Shown: piece after piece, positions 36,568-44,334 of the stretch
How the letters are laid out: each line of letters begins with the position of its first letter
Position numbering within the stretch: position 1 is the first letter of the stretch
Assembly (NCBI RefSeq): GCF_015160875.1
Contig: NZ_CP063374.1
Coordinates: forward strand, 4,095,501-4,159,500
From: Streptomyces chromofuscus
GTDB lineage: Bacteria > Actinomycetota > Actinomycetes > Streptomycetales > Streptomycetaceae
Length of the DNA: 64,000 bases
Direction of reading: 5' to 3'
Notes under the pieces: model-generated
Databases searched by the model: none
What the model saw: only the letters and a program-made list of their open reading frames with translations
Told to the model about the DNA's origin: nothing
Program-made: the position numbers and the translations under genes

Positions 36568-37349
36568 ACGACCCCGTGGGCGGGGGCTCCAGTGGCTTCG
36601 CGCAGCAGCCGGTGAGCGTCTGGCGCAGCCTCGCCGGCACCGCCGTGCTGCTCGACGGCTTCCACGCCCTCAAGCACGCCCTGCGCTTCGGAGCCGAGGT
36701 GCCGGTCGCGGTCACCGCCGACCGCGAGGCCGCGCTCGCCCTCGCCGACGAGCTGGCCCCGGACGTACGGCAGGCCCTGGCCGCGCTGCTCACCGAGGTC
36801 CCGGAGACGACGTACGCCTCCCTGGTGCCGCGCCCGCATCCCACCGCCGTGGCCGCACTGGCGGTACGGCCCTCGCGCGAGGGCAACCTGCGGGCGCTGG
36901 CCCGCACGCCGCGCGGCGCGCCTGTCGTGGTCCTCGACCAGCCGCGCAACCTCGGCAACGCCGGGGCCGTGATCCGGTTGGCGGCCGGTTTCGGGGCGAC
37001 CGGCGTGGTCACGACCGGCACACTCGACCCCTGGCATCCCACGGTCGTCCGCGGCGGCGCGGGGCTGCACTTCGCGACCGCCGTGGAGCGGCTGGACGTC
37101 GGTGAACTGCCGCCCGGGCCGCTGTTCGCCCTCGACCCGGAGGGCGAGGACATCCGCGGCCTGAAGCTGCCGGACGACGCGCTGCTCGCGTTCGGTTCGG
37201 AGCGCAGCGGCCTCTCGGCGGCCGTACGCGCGCGTGCCGACCATCTGGTGGCGTTGCCGATGCGCCCCCAGGTCTCCAGCTACAACCTCGCGACCAGCGT
37301 GGCCATGACGCTGTACCACTGGAGCGCGACCGGGGGCGCCGCGTCCTGA
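36564..37349 (+). CDS. TrmH/SpoU-family RNA 2'-O-methyltransferase
   Basis: 261 aa. The C-terminal SPOUT domain (about 115-258) shows the trefoil-knot motifs: VVVLDQPRNLGNAGAVIRLAAGFG (motif 1, with catalytic Arg region), LLAFGSERSGLSAA (motif 2) and LPMRPQVSSYNLATSVAMTLYHW (motif 3). The N-terminal part (about 20-110) is a substrate-binding domain. It would use S-adenosylmethionine to methylate a ribose in rRNA or tRNA; the target base is not predictable. The start overlaps the HTTM stop. It is convergent with paaN, just 4 bases apart. Confidence 0.92.
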   Translation: MNDPVGGGSSGFAQQPVSVWRSLAGTAVLLDGFHALKHALRFGAEVPVAVTADREAALALADELAPDVRQALAALLTEVPETTYASLVPRPHPTAVAALAVRPSREGNLRALARTPRGAPVVVLDQPRNLGNAGAVIRLAAGFGATGVVTTGTLDPWHPTVVRGGAGLHFATAVERLDVGELPPGPLFALDPEGEDIRGLKLPDDALLAFGSERSGLSAAVRARADHLVALPMRPQVSSYNLATSVAMTLYHWSATGGAAS

Positions 37350-37353
37350 AGGG

Positions 37354-39045
37354 TCACGCCTCCCGGCGTACCTCCACCACCCGGAAGCGGTTCGCCACGA
37401 ACGCTCCGTCGGTCAGAGCGGAGTTGGCCGCCGGGTTGCCGCCCGAGCCGTGGAAGTCGGAGAAGGCGGCGGTCTGGTTGACGTACACCCCGCCGGTCAG
37501 GTTCAGCGAGAGCTGCGCGGCCTCCTCCAGGCAGGCCTCCTCGACCGCCCGCTCGACGTCCTCGTCGGTCGTGTACGCGCCGACCGTCATCGCGCCCTTC
37601 TCCCGCACGGTGCGGCGCAGCAGCTCCACCGCGTCCATGGCGGAGTCGACGGCGACGGCGAAGGAGACCGGCCCGAAGCACTCGCTCATGTAGGCGGCCT
37701 CGTCGTCCGGCTTGGCGCCGTCCAGCTTGACGATGACGGGCGTGCGGACCACCGCCGCCGGGAAGTCGGGGTTGGTGACCACCCGGGAGGCGAGGGCGAC
37801 CTCGCCGAGACCGGCCGCGGCCTCCAGACGGGTCTTGACGTCCGGGTTCACGATGGCGCCGAGCAGCGCGTTCGCGCGCGCGTCGTCGCCGAGCAGCCCG
37901 TCGACGGCCTGCGCGAGATCGGCGACCACCTCGTCGTAGGACTTCGGGCCCTGGTCGGTGCGGATGCCGTCGCGGGGGATGAGCAGGTTCTGCGGGGTGG
38001 TGCACATCTGGCCGCTGTACAGCGACAGCGAGAACGCCAGGTTGGACAGCATCCCCTTGTAGTCGCCGGTCGACTCCACGATCACCGTGTTGACGCCGGC
38101 CTTCTCCGTGTGGACCTGCGCCTGGCGGGCGTTGGCCTCCAGCCAGTCGCCGAACGCCGTCGAGCCGGTGTAGTCGATGATCCGGATCTCGGGGCGGACG
38201 GCGAGGGTCTTGGCGATGCCCTCGTCGGGGCGCTCGGCGGCCAGCGCGACCAGGTTCGCGTCGAAGCCGGCCTCGGTGAGCACCTGGCGCGCGACCTGGA
38301 CGGTGAGCGCGAGCGGCAGCACCGCGCGCGGGTGGGGCTTCACCAGGACCGCGTTGCCGGTGGCCAGCGAGGCGAACAGGCCCGGGTAGCCGTTCCACGT
38401 CGGGAAGGTGTTGCAGCCGATCACCAGGCCGATCCCGCGCGGCACCGCGGTGAAGCGCTTGGTCAGCGCGAGCGGGTCGCGCTTGCCCTGCGGCTTGGTC
38501 CACTCGGCGGTGTCGGGGGTGCGGACCTGCTCCACGTACGCGTACGCCACCGCCTCCAGGCCGCGGTCTTGCGCGTGCGGGCCGCCCGCCTGGAACGCCA
38601 TCATGAAGGCCTGGCCGGAGGTGTGCATGACCGCGTGCGCGAACTCGTGGGTCCGGTCGCTGATCCGCTTGAGGATCTCCAGGCAGACCATAGCGCGCAG
38701 CTCCGGGCCCGCGTCGCGCCAGGCGCGCTGCCCGGCCCGCATGGCGGGCAGCAGCACGTCGAGGTCGGCGTGCGGGTAGCTGACGCCCAGGTCGAGGCCG
38801 TACGGCGAGACCTCACCGCCCACCCAGTCGTCCGTGCCGGGCTGGTCCAGGTCGAGGCGGGTGCCGAGCAGGGCGTCGAAGGCGGCCTTGCCCGCGGCCG
38901 CGTCCAGGCTGCCGTTCTCCCCGTAGGCCTTGGGGTGCTCGGGGTGGGGGGACCAGTACGCGCGCGTGCGGATCGCTTCCAGCGCCTGATCGAGGGTGGG
39001 CCGGTGCTGGGCGATCAGCTCGTGGGCGGTGAGTTCGGCGGCCAT
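37354..39045 (-). CDS. paaN: Phenylacetic acid degradation protein PaaN (aldehyde dehydrogenase)
   Basis: 563 aa, aldehyde dehydrogenase superfamily of the PaaN type. FTAVPRGIGLVIGCNTFPTWNGYPGLFASLATGNAVLVKPHP is the nucleotide-binding region. IDYTGSTAFGDWLE precedes the loop with SLYSGQMCTTPQNLL, in which the Cys is the nucleophile. It oxidises the ring-opened semialdehyde of the pathway. It lacks the C-terminal hydratase domain of the PaaZ fusion, so a separate hydratase must exist elsewhere. It is divergently transcribed from the 3-hydroxyacyl-CoA dehydrogenase gene, with a shared TetR-type operator between them. Confidence 0.94.
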   Translation of the reverse strand: MAAELTAHELIAQHRPTLDQALEAIRTRAYWSPHPEHPKAYGENGSLDAAAGKAAFDALLGTRLDLDQPGTDDWVGGEVSPYGLDLGVSYPHADLDVLLPAMRAGQRAWRDAGPELRAMVCLEILKRISDRTHEFAHAVMHTSGQAFMMAFQAGGPHAQDRGLEAVAYAYVEQVRTPDTAEWTKPQGKRDPLALTKRFTAVPRGIGLVIGCNTFPTWNGYPGLFASLATGNAVLVKPHPRAVLPLALTVQVARQVLTEAGFDANLVALAAERPDEGIAKTLAVRPEIRIIDYTGSTAFGDWLEANARQAQVHTEKAGVNTVIVESTGDYKGMLSNLAFSLSLYSGQMCTTPQNLLIPRDGIRTDQGPKSYDEVVADLAQAVDGLLGDDARANALLGAIVNPDVKTRLEAAAGLGEVALASRVVTNPDFPAAVVRTPVIVKLDGAKPDDEAAYMSECFGPVSFAVAVDSAMDAVELLRRTVREKGAMTVGAYTTDEDVERAVEEACLEEAAQLSLNLTGGVYVNQTAAFSDFHGSGGNPAANSALTDGAFVANRFRVVEVRREA

Positions 39046-39134
39046 GCGGGACCAACTCCTCGTCTTGTGAGCTCTCCGTCGAGCTCATGACCTGGGCAGA
39101 AACATGGGCAGGATCAGGCGGTCAGAGTTAGAGT

Positions 39135-39154
39135 AACCGAACGATCGGTCGGTT
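39135..39154. promoter_or_regulatory. TetR-type operator between paaN and the hydroxyacyl-CoA dehydrogenase gene
   Basis: AACCGAACGATCGGTCGGTT, the reverse complement of the paaA site over 18 bases. It is placed 90 bases from the paaN start and 52 from the divergent dehydrogenase start, so one bound repressor could control both. Confidence 0.7.
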
Positions 39155-39205
39155 CAAGGGGGTCCGCCGCATCTGTGGAAAACCCCGTGCGGGAGGATCG
39201 CGTCC

Positions 39206-40723
39206 ATGACAGCACTCGACCTCAGCAGCCCCGTGGCCGTCGTCGGCACCGGCACCATGGGTCAGGGCATCGCCCAGGTGGCGCTGGTCGCGGGCCACCC
39301 CGTACGGCTGTACGACGCCGTGCCCGGGCGCGCCGGCGAAGCCGCCGCGGCGATCGGCGCCCGGCTCGACCGGCTCGTCGAGAAGGAACGTCTCACCGCC
39401 GCCGACCGGGACGCCGCGCGCGCCCGCCTGCTGCCCGCCGAGAGCCTCGCCGAGCTCGCCGACTGCGCCCTTGTCGTGGAGGCCGTCCTGGAGCGGCTGG
39501 ACGTCAAGCAGGACCTGCTGCGCGAGCTGGAGGACGTGGTCGCCGAGGACTGTCTGCTCGCCACCAACACCTCCTCCCTGTCGGTGACCGCCATCGGCGG
39601 CGCCCTGCGCGTTCCGGGCCGCTTCGTCGGCCTGCACTTCTTCAACCCCGCCCCGCTGCTGCCGCTGGTCGAGGTGGTCTCCGGGTTCGCCACCGACGTC
39701 ACCTCCGCCACGCGCGCTTACGAGACGGCTCGCGCCTGGGGCAAGACGCCGGTGGCCTGCGCGGACACCCCGGGCTTCATCGTCAACCGCATCGCCCGGC
39801 CCTTCTACGCCGAGGCCTTCGCCGTCTACGAGGCGCACGGCGCCGACCCCGCCACCATCGACGCGGTACTGCGCGAGTGCGGCGGCTTCCGGATGGGCGC
39901 CTTCGAACTGACCGACCTCATCGGGCAGGACGTCAACGAGTCCGTGACGCACTCCGTGTGGCAGGCCTTCTTCCAAGACGTCCGCTTCACGCCGTCGGCG
40001 GCCCAGCGCCGCCTGGTCGAGTCGGGCCGGCTCGGCCGCAAGTCGGGCCAGGGCTGGTACGACTACCGCGACGGCGCCGAGCGCGCCGAACCGCACACCG
40101 CGGAAGCCGCCCGGCCCCCCGCGTACGTCGTCGCCGAGGGCGACCTGGGGCCCGCGTCCGAGCTGCTCGCGCTGATCCGCGAGGCGGGCATCCAGGTCCG
40201 CGAGGAGGACGAGGACCACGGCACCCGGCTGGTGCTGCCCGGCGGCGGTCAGCTGGCGCTCGCCGACGGCCAGACGTCGGTGGAGTTCCGGGACGTCGTC
40301 TACTTCGACCTCGCCCTCGACTACCGCCGGGCCACCCGTGTCGCCCTGTCGGCGTCGCAGGACACCTCCCCGCAGACCCTCGCCGAGGCCACCGGCCTGT
40401 TCCAGGCGCTCGGCAAGAAGGTCAGCGTGATCGGCGACGTCCCCGGCATGATCGTCGCGCGCACGGTCGCGCGGATCGTCGACCTTGCGTACGACGCCGT
40501 CGCCAAGGGCGTCGCCACCGAGGAGGACATCGACACCGCGATGCGCCTGGGCGTCAACTACCCGCTCGGTCCCTTCGAATGGAGCCGCCGCCTCGGCCGC
40601 AGCTGGGCGTACGCCCTCCTCGACGACCTGCACCTGCGCGACCCCTCCGGGCGCTACGCGCCCTCCCTCGCGCTCTACCGCCACGCGTACGCCACCGACA
40701 AGCGGGAGGGCAGCACGTCATGA
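39206..40723 (+). CDS. paaH: 3-hydroxyacyl-CoA dehydrogenase (PaaH type, duplicated C-terminal domain)
   Basis: 505 aa, with GGGAGGATC upstream. The Rossmann start VAVVGTGTMGQGIAQVALVAGHPVRLYD binds NAD, and the catalytic His and Asn lie in RFVGLHFFNPAPLLPLVEVV. Two 3HCDH C-terminal domains follow (FIVNRIARPFYAEAFAVYE near residue 195; GMIVARTVARIVDLAYDAV near 415), the double form common in actinobacteria. It should oxidise 3-hydroxyadipyl-CoA in phenylacetate breakdown. It is followed, with a 4-nt overlap, by the TetR regulator. Use in general beta-oxidation cannot be excluded. Confidence 0.93.
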   Translation: MTALDLSSPVAVVGTGTMGQGIAQVALVAGHPVRLYDAVPGRAGEAAAAIGARLDRLVEKERLTAADRDAARARLLPAESLAELADCALVVEAVLERLDVKQDLLRELEDVVAEDCLLATNTSSLSVTAIGGALRVPGRFVGLHFFNPAPLLPLVEVVSGFATDVTSATRAYETARAWGKTPVACADTPGFIVNRIARPFYAEAFAVYEAHGADPATIDAVLRECGGFRMGAFELTDLIGQDVNESVTHSVWQAFFQDVRFTPSAAQRRLVESGRLGRKSGQGWYDYRDGAERAEPHTAEAARPPAYVVAEGDLGPASELLALIREAGIQVREEDEDHGTRLVLPGGGQLALADGQTSVEFRDVVYFDLALDYRRATRVALSASQDTSPQTLAEATGLFQALGKKVSVIGDVPGMIVARTVARIVDLAYDAVAKGVATEEDIDTAMRLGVNYPLGPFEWSRRLGRSWAYALLDDLHLRDPSGRYAPSLALYRHAYATDKREGSTS

Positions 40724-41310
40724 CCACCGCCAAGCGCGACACGTACACCCCGGAGACGCTGCTGTCGGTAGCCGTCCAGGTCTTCATCGAGCGCGGCTAC
40801 GACGGCACCTCCATGGAGCACCTCTCCAAGGCGGCCGGCATCTCCAAGTCGTCGATCTACCACCACGTCACGGGCAAGGAGGAGCTGCTGCGCCGGGCCG
40901 TGAGCCGGGCGCTGGACGAGCTCTTCGGGATCCTCGACGAGGAGCACGCGCGCGTGGGGCGCGCCGCCGAGAGGCTGGAGTACGTCGTGCGGCGCATGGT
41001 CGAGGTGCTCATCACCGAACTGCCCTACGTCACCCTGCTGTTGCGCGTGCGGGGAAACACGGGCACCGAGCGGTGGGCGCTGGAGCGGCGCCGCGATTTC
41101 GACCACCGGGTCGCCGAGCTGCTGAAGGCGGCCGCCGCGGACGGGGATGTGCGCGGCGACGTGGAGGTGCGGCTCGCCACGCGGCTGGTCTTCGGCATGA
41201 TCAACTCGATCGTCGAGTGGTACCGGCCCGACGGGCGAGGCATGGGGGAGCGCGAAGTCACCGACGCGGTCGTGCAGTTGGTGTTCGGGGGACTGCGCCG
41301 GGCGGCCTGA
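40720..41310 (+). CDS. paaR: TetR-family regulator of phenylacetate genes
   Basis: 196 aa, ATG 40720 overlapping the preceding stop. The N-terminal TetR helix-turn-helix spans residues 9-55: ETLLSVAVQVFIERGYDGTSMEHLSKAAGISKSSIYHHVTGKEELL. The ligand-binding half is helical, with GMINSIVEWYRPDG near the C terminus. PaaR-type TetR repressors sense phenylacetyl-CoA and release ACCGAxCGxTCGGT-like operators. Three such sites in the window (upstream of paaA, paaN and bkdA) fit this gene as their regulator. That assignment is inferred from gene coupling and site position. Confidence 0.85.
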   Translation: MTTAKRDTYTPETLLSVAVQVFIERGYDGTSMEHLSKAAGISKSSIYHHVTGKEELLRRAVSRALDELFGILDEEHARVGRAAERLEYVVRRMVEVLITELPYVTLLLRVRGNTGTERWALERRRDFDHRVAELLKAAAADGDVRGDVEVRLATRLVFGMINSIVEWYRPDGRGMGEREVTDAVVQLVFGGLRRAA

Positions 41311-41524
41311 CGTCGGCCCGAGGCGCGGGCGGACGCGGCGAGGACGGGTTGACCCTCCTTCCGGTGCCGCACCGCCGGTAACGGCGCGGACCGAGGGTCG
41401 CGGCACACGGCCCCGGGCCCGGCTGCGCGCCGCTCCCCGTGGCGTTCACGCCGCCGCCCGGCACCGCGATGGTGCGCCGCCCCGGCCGGGCGGCAGGCGA
41501 GCCCGGCCGCCGACTGACGGGCCC

Positions 41525-42022
41525 TCAGCCCTGCGGCTCCAGGTCCTCCTCCTCGAACACCAGCAACGTGCGTGTGCTCAGCACCTCGGGAATCGCCTGG
41601 AGCCGGGTGAGCACCAGCTCGCGCAGCGCCCGGTTGTCCGGGGTGTGCACCAGCAGCAGCACATCGAAATCGCCCCCGACGAGGGCGATGTGCGAGGCGC
41701 CGGGCAGCTGTCTGAGCTGCTCGCGCACGGTGCGCCAGGAGTTCTGGACGATCTTCAGAGTGATGTACGCCGACGTCCCGTGGCCCGCGCGTTCGTGGTC
41801 GACGCGGGCCCCGAATCCACGGATGACGCCGTCCTCGACGAGCCGGTTGATGCGGGCGTAGGCGTTGGCCCGCGAGACGTGCACGCGCTCGGCGACGGAC
41901 CGTATCGACGCGCGGCCGTCGGCCTGGAGCATCCGCAGGATGTCCTGGTCGATCGCGTCGAGGGGACGCGGCGGCAGGACAGCACCGGCCTCCGTCCCTT
42001 CGGCCATTTGTTCAGATGCCAT
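41525..42022 (-). CDS. bkdR: Lrp/AsnC-family regulator BkdR
   Basis: 165 aa from ATG 42022, which has GGGGGGA upstream. The first ATG in frame (42043) lacks a ribosome binding site and lies inside a palindrome, so it is rejected. The N-terminal winged HTH is LDAIDQDILRMLQADGRASIRSVAERVHVSRANAYARINRL. The C-terminal RAM domain (GHGTSAYITLKIVQ, HIALVGGDFDVLLLVHTPD) binds an effector amino acid or 2-oxoacid. Transcribed away from bkdABC, it is the standard partner of branched-chain 2-oxoacid dehydrogenase operons. Confidence 0.93.
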   Translation of the reverse strand: MASEQMAEGTEAGAVLPPRPLDAIDQDILRMLQADGRASIRSVAERVHVSRANAYARINRLVEDGVIRGFGARVDHERAGHGTSAYITLKIVQNSWRTVREQLRQLPGASHIALVGGDFDVLLLVHTPDNRALRELVLTRLQAIPEVLSTRTLLVFEEEDLEPQG

Positions 42023-42041
42023 GTCCCCCCGCCTCTCTACC

Positions 42042-42060
42042 ATGGACGTAATGCGTCCAT
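42042..42060. promoter_or_regulatory. Palindrome in the bkdR-bkdA intergenic region
   Basis: ATGGACG-TAATG-CGTCCAT: perfect 7-bp arms with a 5-bp spacer, 20 bases upstream of the bkdR ATG. It is a plausible Lrp-type site for bkdR autoregulation and bkdA control. Confidence 0.5.
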
Positions 42061-42080
42061 CTCAGGTTGTGGAGAACCGT

Positions 42081-42089
42081 TTGTCCACA
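42081..42089 (+). other. Perfect DnaA box in the bkdR-bkdA intergenic region
   Basis: TTGTCCACA, a single exact match, next to a weaker TTGTGGAGA at 42067. One copy in a regulatory region could be chance. Confidence 0.35.
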
Positions 42090-42123
42090 GCCCGGGGCCG
42101 CCTGTAGCCAAAATGTGCCGTCG

Positions 42124-42141
42124 ACCGAACAATCGGTAGGT
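42124..42141. promoter_or_regulatory. TetR-type operator upstream of bkdA
   Basis: ACCGAACAATCGGTAGGT matches the paaN-region site ACCGAACGATCGGTCGGT at 16 of 18 positions. It lies 55 bases before the bkdA start. Confidence 0.6.
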
Positions 42142-42196
42142 GAGGCGCATCACAGACCGCGCCTCCCCGAAGCCGCTCCCACGAGGAGGTGCCGTC

Positions 42197-43330
42197 ATGA
42201 CGGTCATGGAGCAGCGTGGCGCGTATCGGCCGTCGCCACCGCCCGCCTGGCAGCCCCGCACCGACCCCACGCCGCTGCTGCCCGACGCGGCTCCGTACCG
42301 CGTGCTCGGCACCGAGACGGCCGGCAAGGCCGACCCCGAGCTGCTGCGCCGGCTGTACGCACAGCTGGTCATCGGCCGCCGGTACAACGCGCAGGCCACC
42401 GCCCTCACCAAGCAGGGCCGCCTCGCCGTCTACCCGTCCAGCACCGGCCAGGAGGCCTGCGAGGTCGCCGCCGCACTGGTCCTCGAGGACCGTGACTGGC
42501 TCTTCCCCAGCTACCGCGACACCCTCGCCGCCGTCGTCCGGGGCGTGGACCCCGTCGAGGCCCTCACCCTGCTGCGCGGCGACTGGCACACCGGCTACGA
42601 CCCGTATGCCCACCGTGTCGCCCCCCTGTGCACCCCGCTCGCCACCCAGTTGCCGCACGCCGTCGGCCTCGCGCACGCCGCCCGCCTCAAGGGCGACGAC
42701 GTGGTCGCGCTCGCGATCGTCGGCGACGGCGGCACCAGCGAGGGCGACTTCCACGAGGCGCTGAACTTCGCCGCCGTCTGGCAGGCGCCGGTCGTCTTCC
42801 TGGTCCAGAACAACGGCTTCGCGATCTCCGTCCCCCTCGCCAAGCAGACCGCCGCGCCCTCCCTGGCCCACAAGGCCGTCGGGTACGGCATGCCGGGTCG
42901 CCTGGTGGACGGCAACGACGCCGCCGCCGTGCACGAGGTCCTCACCGACGCCGTACGTCACGCGCGCGCGGGCGGCGGTCCGACGCTCGTCGAGGCGGTG
43001 ACGTACCGCCTGGAGGCCCACACGAACGCGGACGACGACAAGCGCTACCGCGCGGACTCCGAGGTCGACGCCTGGCGGGACCACGACCCGATCGCGCTCC
43101 TGGAGCGGGAGCTGACCGAGCGCGGCTGGCTCGACGAGGCCGGAGTCCGGGCCGCGCGCGAGGACGCCGAGGCGCTCGCCGCCGACCTGCGCGCCCGTCT
43201 GAATCAGGATCCCGAGCTCGACCCCATGGACCTGTTCGACCACGTCTACGCCGAGCCGACCCCGCAACTGCGCGAGCAACAGGCCCTGCTGCGGGCCGAG
43301 TTGGCGGCCGGGCAGGAAGGGGAGCTGTGA
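42197..43330 (+). CDS. bkdA: Branched-chain 2-oxoacid dehydrogenase E1 alpha
   Basis: 377 aa from ATG 42197, six bases after GAGGAGGT. Thiamine diphosphate-binding motif VGDGGTSEGDFHEALNFAAVWQAPVVFLVQNNGFAIS, and the substrate loop YRLEAHTNADDDKRYR with its phosphorylation-loop-like arginine. It decarboxylates branched-chain 2-oxoacids from Val, Leu and Ile, supplying starter units for iso/anteiso fatty acids and polyketides. First of three overlapping genes. The paralogue at 60853-62028 has the same motifs but clearly different sequence, so the duplication is old. Confidence 0.95.
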   Translation: MTVMEQRGAYRPSPPPAWQPRTDPTPLLPDAAPYRVLGTETAGKADPELLRRLYAQLVIGRRYNAQATALTKQGRLAVYPSSTGQEACEVAAALVLEDRDWLFPSYRDTLAAVVRGVDPVEALTLLRGDWHTGYDPYAHRVAPLCTPLATQLPHAVGLAHAARLKGDDVVALAIVGDGGTSEGDFHEALNFAAVWQAPVVFLVQNNGFAISVPLAKQTAAPSLAHKAVGYGMPGRLVDGNDAAAVHEVLTDAVRHARAGGGPTLVEAVTYRLEAHTNADDDKRYRADSEVDAWRDHDPIALLERELTERGWLDEAGVRAAREDAEALAADLRARLNQDPELDPMDLFDHVYAEPTPQLREQQALLRAELAAGQEGEL

Positions 43331-44334
43331 TGACGACGGTCGCCGTGAAGCCCGCCACCATGGCCCAGGCCCTCACCCGCGCGCTGCGCGACGCCATGGC
43401 CGCCGACCCGTCCGTGCACGTCATGGGTGAGGACGTCGGCACCCTCGGCGGCGTCTTCCGCATCACCGACGGGCTCGCCAAGGAGTTCGGCGAGGACCGC
43501 TGCACGGACACCCCGCTCGCCGAGGCGGGCATCCTCGGCGCGGCCGTCGGCATGGCGATGTACGGGCTCAGGCCGGTCGTCGAAATGCAGTTCGACGCGT
43601 TCGCCTACCCGTCGTTCGAGCAGCTCGTCAGCCATGTGGCGCGCATGCGCAACCGCACGCGCGGGAAGATGCCGCTGCCGATCACCATCCGCGTCCCCTA
43701 CGGCGGCGGCATCGGCGGCGTCGAACACCACAGTGACTCCTCCGAGGCGTACTACATGGCGACTCCGGGGCTCCATGTCGTCACGCCCGCGACCGTCCCC
43801 GACGCCTACGGCCTGCTGCGCGCCGCCATCGCCTCCGACGACCCGGTCGTCTTCCTGGAACCCAAGCGCCTGTACTGGTCGAAGGACGTCTGGAACCCGG
43901 ACGAGCCGCAAAGCGTTGAACCCATCGGCCGCGCGGTGGTGCGGCGTTCCGGCCGGAGCGCCACGCTCATCACGTACGGCCCGTCGGTACCCGTCTGCCT
44001 CGAAGCCGCCGAGGCGGCCCGGGCCGAGGGCTGGGACCTCGAAGTCGTCGACCTGCGCTCCCTGGTGCCGTTCGACGACGAGACGGTCTGCGCCTCGGTA
44101 CGACGGACCGGGCGAGCGGTCGTCGTCCATGAGTCGGGCGGGTTCGGCGGACCGGGCGGGGAGATCGCGGCCCGGGTCACGGAGCGCTGCTTCCACCACC
44201 TGGAGGCGCCGGTGCTGCGCGTGGCCGGGTTCGACATCCCCTATCCGCCGCCCATGCTGGAGAGGCACCATCTCCCTGGCGTCGACCGCATCCTGGACGC
44301 CGTGGCGCGTCTGCAATGGGAGGCCGAGAGCTGA
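43330..44334 (+). CDS. bkdB: Branched-chain 2-oxoacid dehydrogenase E1 beta
   Basis: 334 aa. The ATG shares one base with the TGA of bkdA. Transketolase-type pyrimidine-binding domain: MGEDVGTLGGVFRITDGLAKEFG, TPLAEAGILGAAVGMA, with catalytic Glu in the first segment. RVPYGGGIGGVEHHSDSSEAYY is typical of 2-oxoacid dehydrogenase beta chains, as is the C-terminal transketolase_C part (TYGPSVPVCLEAAEAA, HLPGVDRILDA). It forms the alpha2-beta2 E1 with the preceding product and hands the acyl group to the lipoyl domain of the E2 encoded next. Confidence 0.95.
   Translation: MTTVAVKPATMAQALTRALRDAMAADPSVHVMGEDVGTLGGVFRITDGLAKEFGEDRCTDTPLAEAGILGAAVGMAMYGLRPVVEMQFDAFAYPSFEQLVSHVARMRNRTRGKMPLPITIRVPYGGGIGGVEHHSDSSEAYYMATPGLHVVTPATVPDAYGLLRAAIASDDPVVFLEPKRLYWSKDVWNPDEPQSVEPIGRAVVRRSGRSATLITYGPSVPVCLEAAEAARAEGWDLEVVDLRSLVPFDDETVCASVRRTGRAVVVHESGGFGGPGGEIAARVTERCFHHLEAPVLRVAGFDIPYPPPMLERHHLPGVDRILDAVARLQWEAES

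Noticed and set aside
37450..39090. A 546-codon plus-strand frame opposite paaN
   Set aside because: paaN on the minus strand has the complete aldehyde dehydrogenase motifs; the opposite frame has none.
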